NCBI GenBank assembly: GCA_024278835.1
Contig: JAJRSK010000049.1
Span: 1-44,956 of the forward strand
Direction: 5' to 3'
Source of the DNA: Campylobacterales bacterium
GTDB taxonomy: Bacteria > Campylobacterota > Campylobacteria > Campylobacterales > QNZT01
Length of the DNA stretch: 44,956 bases
Shown: in pieces, positions 1 through 8,163 of the stretch
Layout: each line of letters starts with the position of its first letter
How positions within the stretch are numbered: the first letter of the stretch is position 1
Position numbers and translations under genes: made by a program
The notes under the pieces: model-generated
What the model saw: only the letters and a program-made list of their open reading frames with translations
The model's database searches: none
Told to the model about the DNA's origin: nothing

Positions 1-201
1 CCCTAAAAATAAGGTTTTTAGAGAAAATGAGCTAAAAAAGGAGTGAAATTATAAAAGAGTAGTGCAGAGCATTTTTTTAAACTGAGAATTTACCGAAGGT
101 TAAATCTGTGGGTTTGGAAATTATGAATTTGCAAGTGGCTCATAATAATTAAATTAATTAATATTATTTCTTAAATTTAAATTTTTTGAAGTCTGTTATT
201 T
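1..201. other. AT-rich left edge without a recognisable gene
   Basis: No open frame here has a convincing ribosome binding site or recognisable product. The stretch is very AT-rich and lies beyond the 3' end of the minus-strand Bat operon. I see no clear hairpin followed by a T-run, so the operon terminator may lie off the window or be Rho-type. Confidence 0.4.
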
Positions 202-516
202 CTACCCCTTTACACCAAACCCAAGCCCCTTAAGTTCCCTTGTTAACGCCTCTTTCACCTCTCCTTGAAACTCTAAAGCATCTTCTTTTTGACTCCCGCC
301 CGTCGCCAATTTTTTCTTTAATTGCTTAAAAATAGATTGTAATTCTTTCTTCTCTAGAAAAAATGGCTTAACGATAGTCACAACCTTACCTTTTCGAATC
401 TGCTTGGCAAAAGTGAGTTGATGTTTTGCAAAGGATTTAAGCTCCTTTTGAGTCTCCTGCTTTTTCTCTTTCTCTACGGACCATCCCTCATCGAACTTCG
501 CACCCATCTCAAACAT
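202..516 (-). CDS. SUI1/eIF1-like (YciH family) translation factor homologue
   Basis: A 104-residue cytosolic protein. Residues about 42-104 match the SUI1/eIF1 fold as I know it from bacterial YciH: GKVVTIVKPF, then a Lys-rich helix with LKKKLATGGS, then EFQGEVKEAL and a C-terminal LKGLGFGVKG. The family binds the small ribosomal subunit; the role of bacterial members in start-site fidelity is less settled. The basic N-terminal 40 residues precede the domain. Its start overlaps the end of batD by 8 nt, so it is translated as the last gene of the MoxR/Bat operon, an unexpected partner. Family assignment is from motif pattern only. Confidence 0.75.
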   Translation of the reverse strand: MFEMGAKFDEGWSVEKEKKQETQKELKSFAKHQLTFAKQIRKGKVVTIVKPFFLEKKELQSIFKQLKKKLATGGSQKEDALEFQGEVKEALTRELKGLGFGVKG

Positions 517-1972
517 CCAATATCTCCTCTCTTTTTTCCACTTTTAGATAACTCTCAAACTCTTTTGCCAAGGCTTTTCTATCTATCTCGTGGGATTTAC
601 CTGCGTAGATATTCTCTTCTAGTTGCTTGATAAGGTGCTGTATCTTTGGTGTCTTATCGATGTAGGGTAAGAGAAGTGAGAGAAGAGCTTTATCCTCTTT
701 GGCATTTTTGATACGCTCTTTTATAGGTTTTTCTTGCTGCTCTTTTTTCCTGCCTTTGAAAAGGTTAAAAAGCGTGGTCGCCATCACACCCAACAAAAAG
801 GAGAGGATTGCTGTTATCATGATAGCACTTTTGGAGCTCTCTTTGACGATTTTTACCTCTTGTTTTACCACGGGTATCTTCTTTTCCAAGGCAGCTGAAA
901 CGTGATGTGCTTTGGCATTTTTTACTTCTATTTTAAACTCTCTAGAGTGTACTCTCTTGACTTCACCATTGAAAAAAGAGAACTCCAATGAGGGAATCGT
1001 AAAGTTTCTATCACTCACGATGGCGAATTTCTGTTTAAATATCCCAGAATTTCTCTTGGCTTTATCCGCATAGACCGTAGCATCAGGCACCTCAATCTCA
1101 AAATCATCGATATCATCCATATTTCCCTCACCCTGTATAGTGATAGTGAGATTGACTGGTTCATTGGCTTTTGTGACATTTTTATCCGCCACTACGGTAA
1201 AGGTATAATCCCCATAGAGTGAAATCCCTTCAGGCAGAGGCTTCACATGGATATCGAGGCTATTGGAATAAAATGTTTTCCATCTAGCCCGCTGAAAATT
1301 AAAAAAATCTCTCTGTTGTGTAGAGAGTATCCCCACATCCATACGCCCTGATTCTATCGTCAAATCACCACTTTTTTGTGGATAGAGAAGATAGTTGATC
1401 GTATAGACACTATAGTCGCCTTTGACCTTATTTGGCACTTTCTTCGTCGTTTTTGCCCAAAAGTTTTCAAAAGAGGGTGCATTAAAGTTGGCTTCTTGGA
1501 GGTCAATATCACGACGCTGTTTAAAGATATATGTCAATACGATAGGCTCTCCCACATAGACCTCTGTTTTATCTACCTTTTGTTCAAAAACAAAGGCTTT
1601 TTTTCCATCTTTAGTATCTGGTTTTATCTTTAGATTTATCGGCTCACTCATCACTTTTTTACCATCTATCATGATAGGCAAAGCAGGGATAACACCCTCT
1701 TTTTTCGGATTGAAACTATACTTTCTTATCAAGGTTTTTTTCACTTTACCATTGATGGAGGTGATACTTCTTGTGGTTGATTTATTGGTGATTTTATATC
1801 CTGCTATCTCCTTGATATCAGGGAAAACGACATCCAATCCTTCCACTTCCAAGAGAAGGACTGCCGCATCTCCCTCTGTGATAGGATTGCGCTCTAGTTT
1901 TGCACGCACAGAGGCTATCATGATAGTATGTATAAGCAACAAGATAGCGACTATTCTACCAAGGTTTTTCAT
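509..1972 (-). CDS. batD: BatD-like oxygen-tolerance family protein
   Basis: A 487-residue envelope protein with an N-terminal signal segment (about residues 5-24, ending ASVRA), a long beta-rich periplasmic part of BatD type, a C-terminal membrane helix near 385-405 (SAIMITAILSFLLGV) and a Lys-rich cytoplasmic tail. BatD proteins occur with MoxR and von Willebrand A proteins in Bat operons, linked in some bacteria to aerotolerance and envelope stress; the biochemical activity is not established. It overlaps the upstream BatB-BatC gene by 17 nt and the downstream SUI1-like gene by 8 nt. Two copies of TATCATGATA lie in it, both read Ile-Met-Ile, one in the signal peptide and one in the C-terminal helix. 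Confidence 0.85.
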   Translation of the reverse strand: MKNLGRIVAILLLIHTIMIASVRAKLERNPITEGDAAVLLLEVEGLDVVFPDIKEIAGYKITNKSTTRSITSINGKVKKTLIRKYSFNPKKEGVIPALPIMIDGKKVMSEPINLKIKPDTKDGKKAFVFEQKVDKTEVYVGEPIVLTYIFKQRRDIDLQEANFNAPSFENFWAKTTKKVPNKVKGDYSVYTINYLLYPQKSGDLTIESGRMDVGILSTQQRDFFNFQRARWKTFYSNSLDIHVKPLPEGISLYGDYTFTVVADKNVTKANEPVNLTITIQGEGNMDDIDDFEIEVPDATVYADKAKRNSGIFKQKFAIVSDRNFTIPSLEFSFFNGEVKRVHSREFKIEVKNAKAHHVSAALEKKIPVVKQEVKIVKESSKSAIMITAILSFLLGVMATTLFNLFKGRKKEQQEKPIKERIKNAKEDKALLSLLLPYIDKTPKIQHLIKQLEENIYAGKSHEIDRKALAKEFESYLKVEKREEILDV

Positions 1973-3656
1973 CGTTTACCCTTTCTGCTGGCTTCATTTT
2001 GAGTTTTATCGGCATCGTTTTTGCTTTCATATTTTCCAATCTCTTCTCCCACATCTTTTCCTCTTTTTTACTTATTGGCTCTTTTTTTTGTGCTTTTTTC
2101 TCTTTCTTGGATTGTTCTGGTTTTTTAGGCTCTTCTTTTTTATCTTTATTTTTCTTTTTCTCGTCTTTGTTTTTATCTTTATCTTTTTTCTTAGCGTCGT
2201 CATCACCCTCTTTTTTATCTTTTTTCTTTTTGTCCTCTTTCTGTTTCTTTTTGTCTTTTTTCTTTTGTTCTTTTTTCTTTTTCTCTTCAAGCTTCTTTTT
2301 TGCCAAGGCCAAGTTATGCTCTAAATCCTCTTCTGTTTTTATCTTTTTGGCTTTTTCATAGGCTTCTATCGCTTTTTCATACGCTTTTAACTGCATATAC
2401 GCATTGCCACTATTGAAGGCTTTTTTATACTTAAGCGCATCCGTTTTGGGTGTAACATTTTGATAATTTTTTAGCGCCTCTTTGTACTTGCCACTCTTAT
2501 ACTGTGCATTTGCCAAGTCATAGATACTTTGGGCACTTTTGTTGGATTTTATCACCTCTTTATAGTGTCTGACTGCCTCTTTATAATTTCTCTTTTCATA
2601 CGCTTTTTCCGCTTTATCTATATCAAAAAAGTTAAACACCTTCGCCTCTACATCCCTAGGAGACGCTATCATGATAAGCCCTATCATGATAAGCGAAGTA
2701 CGCGCAGGAAGTGAGTGAAAAGCAAAGAGTAAAAAGGCGATTGCCACAGAGAGCGGATAGTAAAAAAGTTCTCTATACTCTTTGACGCTTTTCTCTTTTA
2801 CCTCTTGCATCTTAAACTTTTTCTTGATATCTTTGACTAAAAGTTCGATGCTGTTATCTTCATGATTTCCTACGATATACGCACCGCCTGTTTCAAAAGC
2901 GAGGTTTTTGATATTTTCGTTAAGTTTAGTGATGACGATGTTGCCCTCTTTATCTTTTATCGATTCGCCATTCTCGATGATTGGCGCACCCTCAGGCGTT
3001 CCTACTGCATAGATATAGATACTCTCTTTATACGCTTTTGCCTTTTCTATCTCTTTAGACAAGTCCATTTTATCCCCACCATCGCTAAAAATAATGATGA
3101 TTTTATCACGTGACTCTTTTAAAAAGTCATTCCCTTTTTCGATGGGAATGAGGAGATTTGTTCCCTTTAAGCTCATGGAATCTAAGGAGAGATTATTGAC
3201 TAGGTACTTTAGTGTCGCACTATCTTGTGTCATAGGAGAGACCAAAAACCCCTCAGAAGAGAATGCTATCACACCTACATTGGCTTCTGCAAAGCTATCG
3301 ACAAACTCCATAAAACGCTTTTTCGCAAAGGCTAGCCTAGAGGGGTAGATATCCCCCGCCATCATCGACTTGGAGATATCTAAAGCCACCATCATATCTA
3401 TACTTTTAGATTTTATCTGCACATCCCCTTTTTCCACCACAGGACGCGCAAGTGCCACTATCATCATGATAAGCGCGACAAAGAGCATGATATTTCGCCC
3501 TATTTTTCCCAAAGTACCATTGTCAAAGCGCAGTTTCTCCAAAATCTTTTCATCAAAATAGAGATCCAACGCCGACTTATTGCTCACTATAAAATAAAAA
3601 AGTATCAAGGTAGGAATCAACATCATCGTCAAATACTCAGGCTTTAAAAATATCAT
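1956..3656 (-). CDS. batB: BatB-BatC fusion: vWA membrane protein with TPR and charged tail
   Basis: A 566-residue protein. Two N-terminal membrane helices (about 8-25 and 54-70) precede a von Willebrand A domain with the metal-ion site DISKS at 93-97 and FSDGG further on. Membrane helices follow near 303-345, then TPR-like repeats (about 360-470, for example YKEAVRHYKE, YKEALKNYQN, YEKAIEAYEK). The last 100 residues are extremely rich in Lys, Glu and Asp. In Bacteroidota BatB (vWA) and BatC (TPR) are usually separate genes; here they are one frame. It overlaps batA by 4 nt. Two TATCATGATA copies 15 bp apart encode the helix sequence IMIGLIMI. The TPR part probably faces the periplasm (inference). 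Confidence 0.88.
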   Translation of the reverse strand: MIFLKPEYLTMMLIPTLILFYFIVSNKSALDLYFDEKILEKLRFDNGTLGKIGRNIMLFVALIMMIVALARPVVEKGDVQIKSKSIDMMVALDISKSMMAGDIYPSRLAFAKKRFMEFVDSFAEANVGVIAFSSEGFLVSPMTQDSATLKYLVNNLSLDSMSLKGTNLLIPIEKGNDFLKESRDKIIIIFSDGGDKMDLSKEIEKAKAYKESIYIYAVGTPEGAPIIENGESIKDKEGNIVITKLNENIKNLAFETGGAYIVGNHEDNSIELLVKDIKKKFKMQEVKEKSVKEYRELFYYPLSVAIAFLLFAFHSLPARTSLIMIGLIMIASPRDVEAKVFNFFDIDKAEKAYEKRNYKEAVRHYKEVIKSNKSAQSIYDLANAQYKSGKYKEALKNYQNVTPKTDALKYKKAFNSGNAYMQLKAYEKAIEAYEKAKKIKTEEDLEHNLALAKKKLEEKKKKEQKKKDKKKQKEDKKKKDKKEGDDDAKKKDKDKNKDEKKKNKDKKEEPKKPEQSKKEKKAQKKEPISKKEEKMWEKRLENMKAKTMPIKLKMKPAERVNDEKPW

Positions 3657-4594
3657 GCTGTTCCCCTACGATTGAGTAAAAATGTATAAAAAAGAAGAGA
3701 CAAAAAGGCCAAAAAGAGTGGATACTCAAAATAGTAAGACTTTTTGATATACTTTTCACTCTCAATCTCACTCTTTTCCATCTCATCTATCCTCTCATAA
3801 ACCGCCTTGAGGTCATCTTTTGAGTGTGCGGCAAAAAAGAGTCCACCCGTAGCATCTGCGATAGACTTTAGATGCTGCCCATCAAAATCTTTATTCTCTC
3901 CGATACCTATGGTATAGACTTTCACACCATATTTTTTGATTCGCTTCATCGCTACATTAAAGGGGATATTATCCCCACGGCTCTGTCCATCTGTGAGTAA
4001 AATAATGATTTTTGTTTTAGCCTTGGAGTCTGAAAAAAGCTTCGCTGCCTGAAAGAGTGCATCATTGATTACCGTATAGTTTGAGCCTGCTACGCCTACA
4101 TAAAGCCCTTGCATAATCTCTTGTAAGACTTTTTCATCATAGGTTAAGGGTGCAGCCACATAAGCAAAGTTACCAAAAACAACCAAACCAATTTGGTCAT
4201 CTTTTCTCTTTTGCACAAAAGATTTTGCCAAAGACATCGAGATATCAAACTTGCTCTCATTCGCCCCTGCTTGCATACCAAAAAATTGATCCCCAAAGCC
4301 ATATTTCATCGAGCCACTCGCATCGAGCACAAGTGCGATAGAGTAGCCTTCCTTGTTTTCCACTTCTACCTTATCCTCTATCACAGGCGAAGCCAGTGCG
4401 ATAAGTGCAAAGAGGATAGAGAGCCATTTGAGCACCTTTATAAGATGTGTTTGACTTCCTTTACTCTCCATAAAGATATTAAGATGTGGAAAAAGTATCG
4501 CTTCGGCACGCGCTTTACAATAATACCCGCACATCAAAAAAAGCCCTATCAAAAGCAAAACAGCAGGATACTCAAATACCAACTCACCCATCAA
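3653..4594 (-). CDS. batA: BatA-like von Willebrand A membrane protein
   Basis: A 313-residue protein with two N-terminal membrane helices (about 8-27 and 52-72), a vWA domain with an intact metal-ion adhesion site DASGS at 91-95 and the downstream LLTDGQSRGD, and a C-terminal hydrophobic helix near 288-308. vWA domains of this group are thought to act with MoxR AAA+ ATPases in assembling or remodelling envelope complexes. The start overlaps the DUF4381-like gene by 11 nt and the end overlaps the BatB-BatC gene by 4 nt, indicating translational coupling. BatA versus BatB naming rests on order and topology. Confidence 0.85.
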   Translation of the reverse strand: MMGELVFEYPAVLLLIGLFLMCGYYCKARAEAILFPHLNIFMESKGSQTHLIKVLKWLSILFALIALASPVIEDKVEVENKEGYSIALVLDASGSMKYGFGDQFFGMQAGANESKFDISMSLAKSFVQKRKDDQIGLVVFGNFAYVAAPLTYDEKVLQEIMQGLYVGVAGSNYTVINDALFQAAKLFSDSKAKTKIIILLTDGQSRGDNIPFNVAMKRIKKYGVKVYTIGIGENKDFDGQHLKSIADATGGLFFAAHSKDDLKAVYERIDEMEKSEIESEKYIKKSYYFEYPLFLAFLSLLFYTFLLNRRGTA

Positions 4595-4967
4595 TGACCT
4601 CTAAAAATAGATTATATTGCCCGATAGTCTCTTCATCAAAAGGTGGCGGGTTTGGGGTAAATTTATACCGCTCAAGCTTTTTTTCCAAAGCTTCAAATAT
4701 CTTTTGACTTCGCTCTTCTTTTGCCAAATATCGTGCATACTTGGTGATTTTATAAGCAGCATCTTTGGCGTTGGAAAAGTCGATATTTTCAAGTCTTTTA
4801 CGCACCTCTTTGGCTGTTAAATCCTCTTTTTTACCCTTAAAATGACGCACTATCATGATAAGCATACCACCCAAAACAAGTAGCCCAAAGGCTATCATGA
4901 TAACAAAGAGATAAAAGGAGATATCAGGAATCTCTTCTAAGCCTCGTATGTCTCTTAAATCTTGCAT
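4584..4967 (-). CDS. DUF4381-like single-span membrane protein
   Basis: A 127-residue protein. The N-terminal LRDIRGLEEIPD is the signature start of DUF4381 proteins, followed by one membrane helix (about residues 18-42) and a charged cytoplasmic helical domain. DUF4381 genes normally sit between DUF58 and vWA genes in MoxR operons, exactly as here. The helix contains two TATCATGATA copies, read FVIMIA and LIMIVR, 42 bp apart. Molecular function is unknown for the family. Confidence 0.78.
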   Translation of the reverse strand: MQDLRDIRGLEEIPDISFYLFVIMIAFGLLVLGGMLIMIVRHFKGKKEDLTAKEVRKRLENIDFSNAKDAAYKITKYARYLAKEERSQKIFEALEKKLERYKFTPNPPPFDEETIGQYNLFLEVIDG

Positions 4968-4968
4968 A

Positions 4969-5802
4969 TCACCTCTTTAAAAATAGTTTTGACAATTTTA
5001 CAAAGGGATCTTCATCCGTATAAATCTTTGTAAATGCCACACGGTTTTTACGACAATGCGCATAAAACTCATGGTCTTTTTGGTGCACTTTCTCTCTGTA
5101 TCTCTTTAGCGCTTTTTTATCTATCTGCATTAATTGGCTATTTAAAGAGCCAGGGTCTGCTAAGTTGATAGTGCCTAACTCGGGAGGATTTTCTTCAAAC
5201 CTATCTCGTATCATGATAGCCACCACCTCATGCTTTTTAGCCAAAAGCTTAAAGTCAAATTCTTCAAAAAAATCACCCAAAACAAAGATAATTGAACGCC
5301 TCTTTATCTCTTCAAATAAGCTTTTACTCAAAGCTTTACTCGCTACACTCTTACCCAAAGCATCAAAGGTCAGTACATTTTCTACTGCCTTATGCACGGC
5401 ATGGACATTTTTTGTCGGTTTAATCACAGTATCGATACTATCTGTGTAGATATAAGAAGAGAATTTATCCCCATTTTTAGCAGCTGAAAATGCCAAGAGT
5501 GCCAGCACTTCAGCGATGACCTCTTGTTTAAAACGCTTGGCTCCAAAATGAACTGAACCACCAAGCAAAGAGACGATAGCGATATTGAGTTCTCTCTCTT
5601 CTTTAAATATCTTGATAAAAGGGCGCTGCATCTTTGCGGTGACATTCCAATCGATGCGACGCACATCATCTCCATAGTTATATTCACGAAGTTCTACAAA
5701 ATCAAAACCCTCACCCTCAAAAATAGAGGGGTTATTGCCAGAAATTTCAGAAAAAATCTGCCTTTTTGTCTTGATTAAAATCTTTTTTAATGTACGCAAC
5801 AA
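4969..5802 (-). CDS. DUF58 domain protein of the MoxR operon
   Basis: A 277-residue soluble protein. It shows the DUF58 signature at about 41-56 (YNYGDDVRRIDWNVTA) and a divergent vWA-like remainder. DUF58 proteins are almost always encoded directly after moxR and are inferred partners of the ATPase. The gene begins 6 nt after the moxR stop codon and ends 1 nt before the DUF4381-like gene. One TATCATGATA copy is read Ile-Met-Ile in AIMIRDRF. Confidence 0.87.
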   Translation of the reverse strand: MLRTLKKILIKTKRQIFSEISGNNPSIFEGEGFDFVELREYNYGDDVRRIDWNVTAKMQRPFIKIFKEERELNIAIVSLLGGSVHFGAKRFKQEVIAEVLALLAFSAAKNGDKFSSYIYTDSIDTVIKPTKNVHAVHKAVENVLTFDALGKSVASKALSKSLFEEIKRRSIIFVLGDFFEEFDFKLLAKKHEVVAIMIRDRFEENPPELGTINLADPGSLNSQLMQIDKKALKRYREKVHQKDHEFYAHCRKNRVAFTKIYTDEDPFVKLSKLFLKR

Positions 5803-5808
5803 AAATCC

Positions 5809-6756
5809 TTAAGGCAAATCAACCGCGGCCAATACCTTCTCAATCACATCTTCGCTAGTCACACCTTCTGCCTCTGCCTCATACGACATAATGACACGAT
5901 GACGAAGCACATCTTTTGCCATCATCGCCACATCAACAGGTGTCACAAACTCCTGCCCTCTCATAAACGCATACGCCTTTGAAGCATTAAAAAGATTGAT
6001 AGACGCCCGTGGACTCGCCCCATACTGGATATACTCCTCAAGCTCTGCCAAACCAAAATCAGCAGGATTTCTCGTAGCAAAAATCAGATTAACGATATAG
6101 GCTTTTAACTCTTCATCGATATGCACAGCCTTAACCTCTTCTTTTAACACTTCTAAATCTGCTGGTGTCGCCACGACGCGCACCTCTTCAAACTTCCCTT
6201 CTGAGACACGATTGATGATTTCGACCTCTTGTTCCTTGGTATTATACCCCACTACGACCTTTAACATAAAACGATCTAATTGCGCTTCAGGCAAGGAATA
6301 TGCCCCCTCTTGTTCTATCGGATTTTGTGTTGCTAAAGTCAAAAATGGTCGCTGTATATGAAAGGTCTCATCCGCGATAGTCACTTGTCTCTCTTGCATC
6401 GCTTCAAGCAAGGCTGATTGGACTTTTGCTGGGGCACGATTGATCTCATCTGCGAGTAATAGGTTCGTAAAAATAGGTCCCTTTTTGACACGAAATTCAT
6501 TATTTTTAGGGTCATAAATCTCTGTACCGATGATATCACTAGGCAGCAAATCAGGGGTAAATTGCACACGCTTAAACTCTAATCCTAAAGTCTTTGCCAA
6601 GGTATTCACCGTCGTTGTTTTAGCAAGCCCAGGCACACCCTCAAGCAAGATATGTCCCTCACACAGCAGTCCAATGAGAAGAGAATCTATCATCTCATCT
6701 TGTCCAACGATTACTTTTTGTACCTCTTGTTTGATTTCTTGTAATTTTGTACTCAT
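5809..6756 (-). CDS. moxR: MoxR family AAA+ ATPase
   Basis: A 315-residue AAA+ ATPase with Walker A GVPGLAKT at 40-47, Walker B LLLADEINR at 99-107, a sensor-1 segment FLTLATQNPIEQEG, and the arginine-finger and C-terminal lid region with YGASPRASINL. MoxR ATPases work as chaperone-like oligomers with vWA proteins, here presumably the BatA and BatB products downstream. It is the first gene of a seven-gene minus-strand operon. GGAG lies upstream of the ATG at a normal distance. It contains no TATCATGATA copies, unlike four of the five genes that follow. Confidence 0.95.
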   Translation of the reverse strand: MSTKLQEIKQEVQKVIVGQDEMIDSLLIGLLCEGHILLEGVPGLAKTTTVNTLAKTLGLEFKRVQFTPDLLPSDIIGTEIYDPKNNEFRVKKGPIFTNLLLADEINRAPAKVQSALLEAMQERQVTIADETFHIQRPFLTLATQNPIEQEGAYSLPEAQLDRFMLKVVVGYNTKEQEVEIINRVSEGKFEEVRVVATPADLEVLKEEVKAVHIDEELKAYIVNLIFATRNPADFGLAELEEYIQYGASPRASINLFNASKAYAFMRGQEFVTPVDVAMMAKDVLRHRVIMSYEAEAEGVTSEDVIEKVLAAVDLP

Positions 6757-7062
6757 ACATACTCCAAAATTGTTATTAAACTCTCTGAAAAACTTCTCAT
6801 CCGAACAACCTCTGCAAGGGAAGGGTCAAAATTTCATAGAAATTTTGGGGTACCCACCGTGAAGCCGTTTGAGGTGAGAAGTTTTTCAGAGAATTCTATT
6901 TTATTAGTTTATCACAAAAAAAGTAATGGTCATATTGTTACAAAAAGTTCAATTTGATAAAAAATAATTAATCTCAGGGGTTAAGTTAGTAATAATTTTG
7001 CCGATTTGCACATAAGTAAGATAAACTTACCTTTAATAAAAAATATTTATACTGGAGTATGA
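6757..7062. promoter_or_regulatory. Divergent intergenic region between moxR and the barrel gene
   Basis: A 306-bp region between two divergently transcribed genes that must hold both promoters. The moxR-proximal half holds the 111-bp inverted-repeat element described separately. The other half (about 6900-7050) is AT-rich with no obvious structure. The barrel gene's ribosome site is GGAG near 7053. I could not place -10 boxes with confidence. Confidence 0.4.
6782..6892. repeat. 111-bp element with perfect 18-bp terminal inverted repeats
   Basis: Bases 6782-6799 and 6875-6892 are exact reverse complements (18 of 18). Inside, 6827-6835 and 6839-6847 form a second perfect 9-bp hairpin with loop ATA, next to the palindrome GGGTACCC. 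It could be a MITE-like insertion, a folded leader of the moxR transcript, or an operator. Only one copy is in this window, so mobility is not shown. Confidence 0.6.
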
Positions 7063-7797
7063 GTGATTAAAAAAAACTTTTTAGCTTTTTTACTACTGTT
7101 GACTACATCACTTTATGCCCAAAATGATGGAAACTTTTTTCAAACCCAAGCAGAGATAGGATTAGCCAGAAGTAACCTCAGTGGCCATATCAGCATAGGT
7201 TCCGACAACAATAGCTCTCGTCTTGATATCAAAAATGATTTAGGCATCAACGGCTCAAAGCAAGGCTTAAAGGCGATGCTAACACGCTCAACTACCCATC
7301 ACAAATTTGGTTTTAAAGTAGAGAAATACGAACATTCAGGAAGCAAAAAACTCTCACAAAACATCCTATATAATGGTTCACAATATGCCAATAGTTCACT
7401 CATCAACAGTGAGATATCCATGAGATGGGCAAAAGCAAAATATCGTTATCGCTATACAAAAAACTTTTCACTAGGTCTTGATATCAACGGTATGCGATTT
7501 AAGACGATAGTCAATGATGATGAAGTAAAAAAAACGATAGTCATGCCCGCAATTGGTGTAGATTATGAAAAAGAGCTAGAAGAAGGGTTAAACTTTATCA
7601 CCAAAGCCTCTAGTACCATCACAGGGGCATCTAGCTATCGTTATGCTTACGCAGGGTTTTCTTATGATTTAAAAGTCTTACATTGCACCTGCTTACATAT
7701 AGGATACCAATATAAAAAACTCAACATCGACACTAACGATATTGATATTGATTTAAAATATCAAGGTTTATATGCGGGGCTTGCGATGAAGTTTTAG
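7063..7797 (+). CDS. Outer-membrane beta-barrel protein of unknown function
   Basis: A 244-residue protein with a clear signal peptide (about 1-19, ending SLYAQ) followed by alternating polar/hydrophobic strands and a C-terminal Phe, as in outer-membrane barrels. The start is GTG: the ATG 4 nt upstream runs into a stop after three codons, while GGAG lies about 6 nt before the GTG. I do not recognise a named family. The 3' end overlaps the convergent HIT gene by 30 nt. Confidence 0.75.
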   Translation: MIKKNFLAFLLLLTTSLYAQNDGNFFQTQAEIGLARSNLSGHISIGSDNNSSRLDIKNDLGINGSKQGLKAMLTRSTTHHKFGFKVEKYEHSGSKKLSQNILYNGSQYANSSLINSEISMRWAKAKYRYRYTKNFSLGLDINGMRFKTIVNDDEVKKTIVMPAIGVDYEKELEEGLNFITKASSTITGASSYRYAYAGFSYDLKVLHCTCLHIGYQYKKLNIDTNDIDIDLKYQGLYAGLAMKF

Positions 7798-8163
7798 TAG
7801 TAACTTCTCCAAAAAAACATCAAAACTTTTTAACTTTAACTTCCCTTCTCTCTGCTTCACTCCCCACATCGGTTCAGGAAAGTACGAATCCTCTTCAAAA
7901 CGCGCCATCACATGAAAATGCACATGCGGTAGGTAGTTTCCAAAAGAGGCGATATTGATTTTTTTAGGATTGTAATAAGAGAGCATCTCTTTTTCGATGA
8001 TATCTACCTTAGAGAGTATTTGAAGCTTCACCTTCAAAGGAGTCTGTGAAAACTCCTTATAGGGCTTTTGTGTAAAAACTTTAAGCCAAGGGATTTCACT
8101 CTCCTCTATCTCTATATAGATTGATTTGTTTTCATAAATTCTATTTTTTTTCATAGATTTCAT
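7768..8163 (-). CDS. HIT family hydrolase-like protein
   Basis: A 131-residue protein with the histidine triad LPHVHFHVMAR (HxHxH) near residues 87-97, placing it among HIT nucleotide hydrolases/transferases. Substrate cannot be read from sequence. The start overlaps the end of the GT2 gene by 23 nt; a second in-frame ATG at 8154 is equally plausible. The 3' end overlaps the convergent barrel gene by 30 nt, so each stop codon lies inside the other gene. Confidence 0.82.
   Translation of the reverse strand: MKSMKKNRIYENKSIYIEIEESEIPWLKVFTQKPYKEFSQTPLKVKLQILSKVDIIEKEMLSYYNPKKINIASFGNYLPHVHFHVMARFEEDSYFPEPMWGVKQREGKLKLKSFDVFLEKLLLKLHRKPRI

Noticed and set aside
2072-2290. 72-residue Lys/Arg-rich minus-strand frame
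   Set aside because: It is an out-of-frame reading of the BatB-BatC low-complexity tail.
1999-2361. Long plus-strand frames rich in Phe, Leu and Ser opposite the BatB-BatC gene
   Set aside because: They are the antisense of the Lys/Glu-rich tail, whose coding strand is nearly all A and G, and have no ribosome site or recognisable product.
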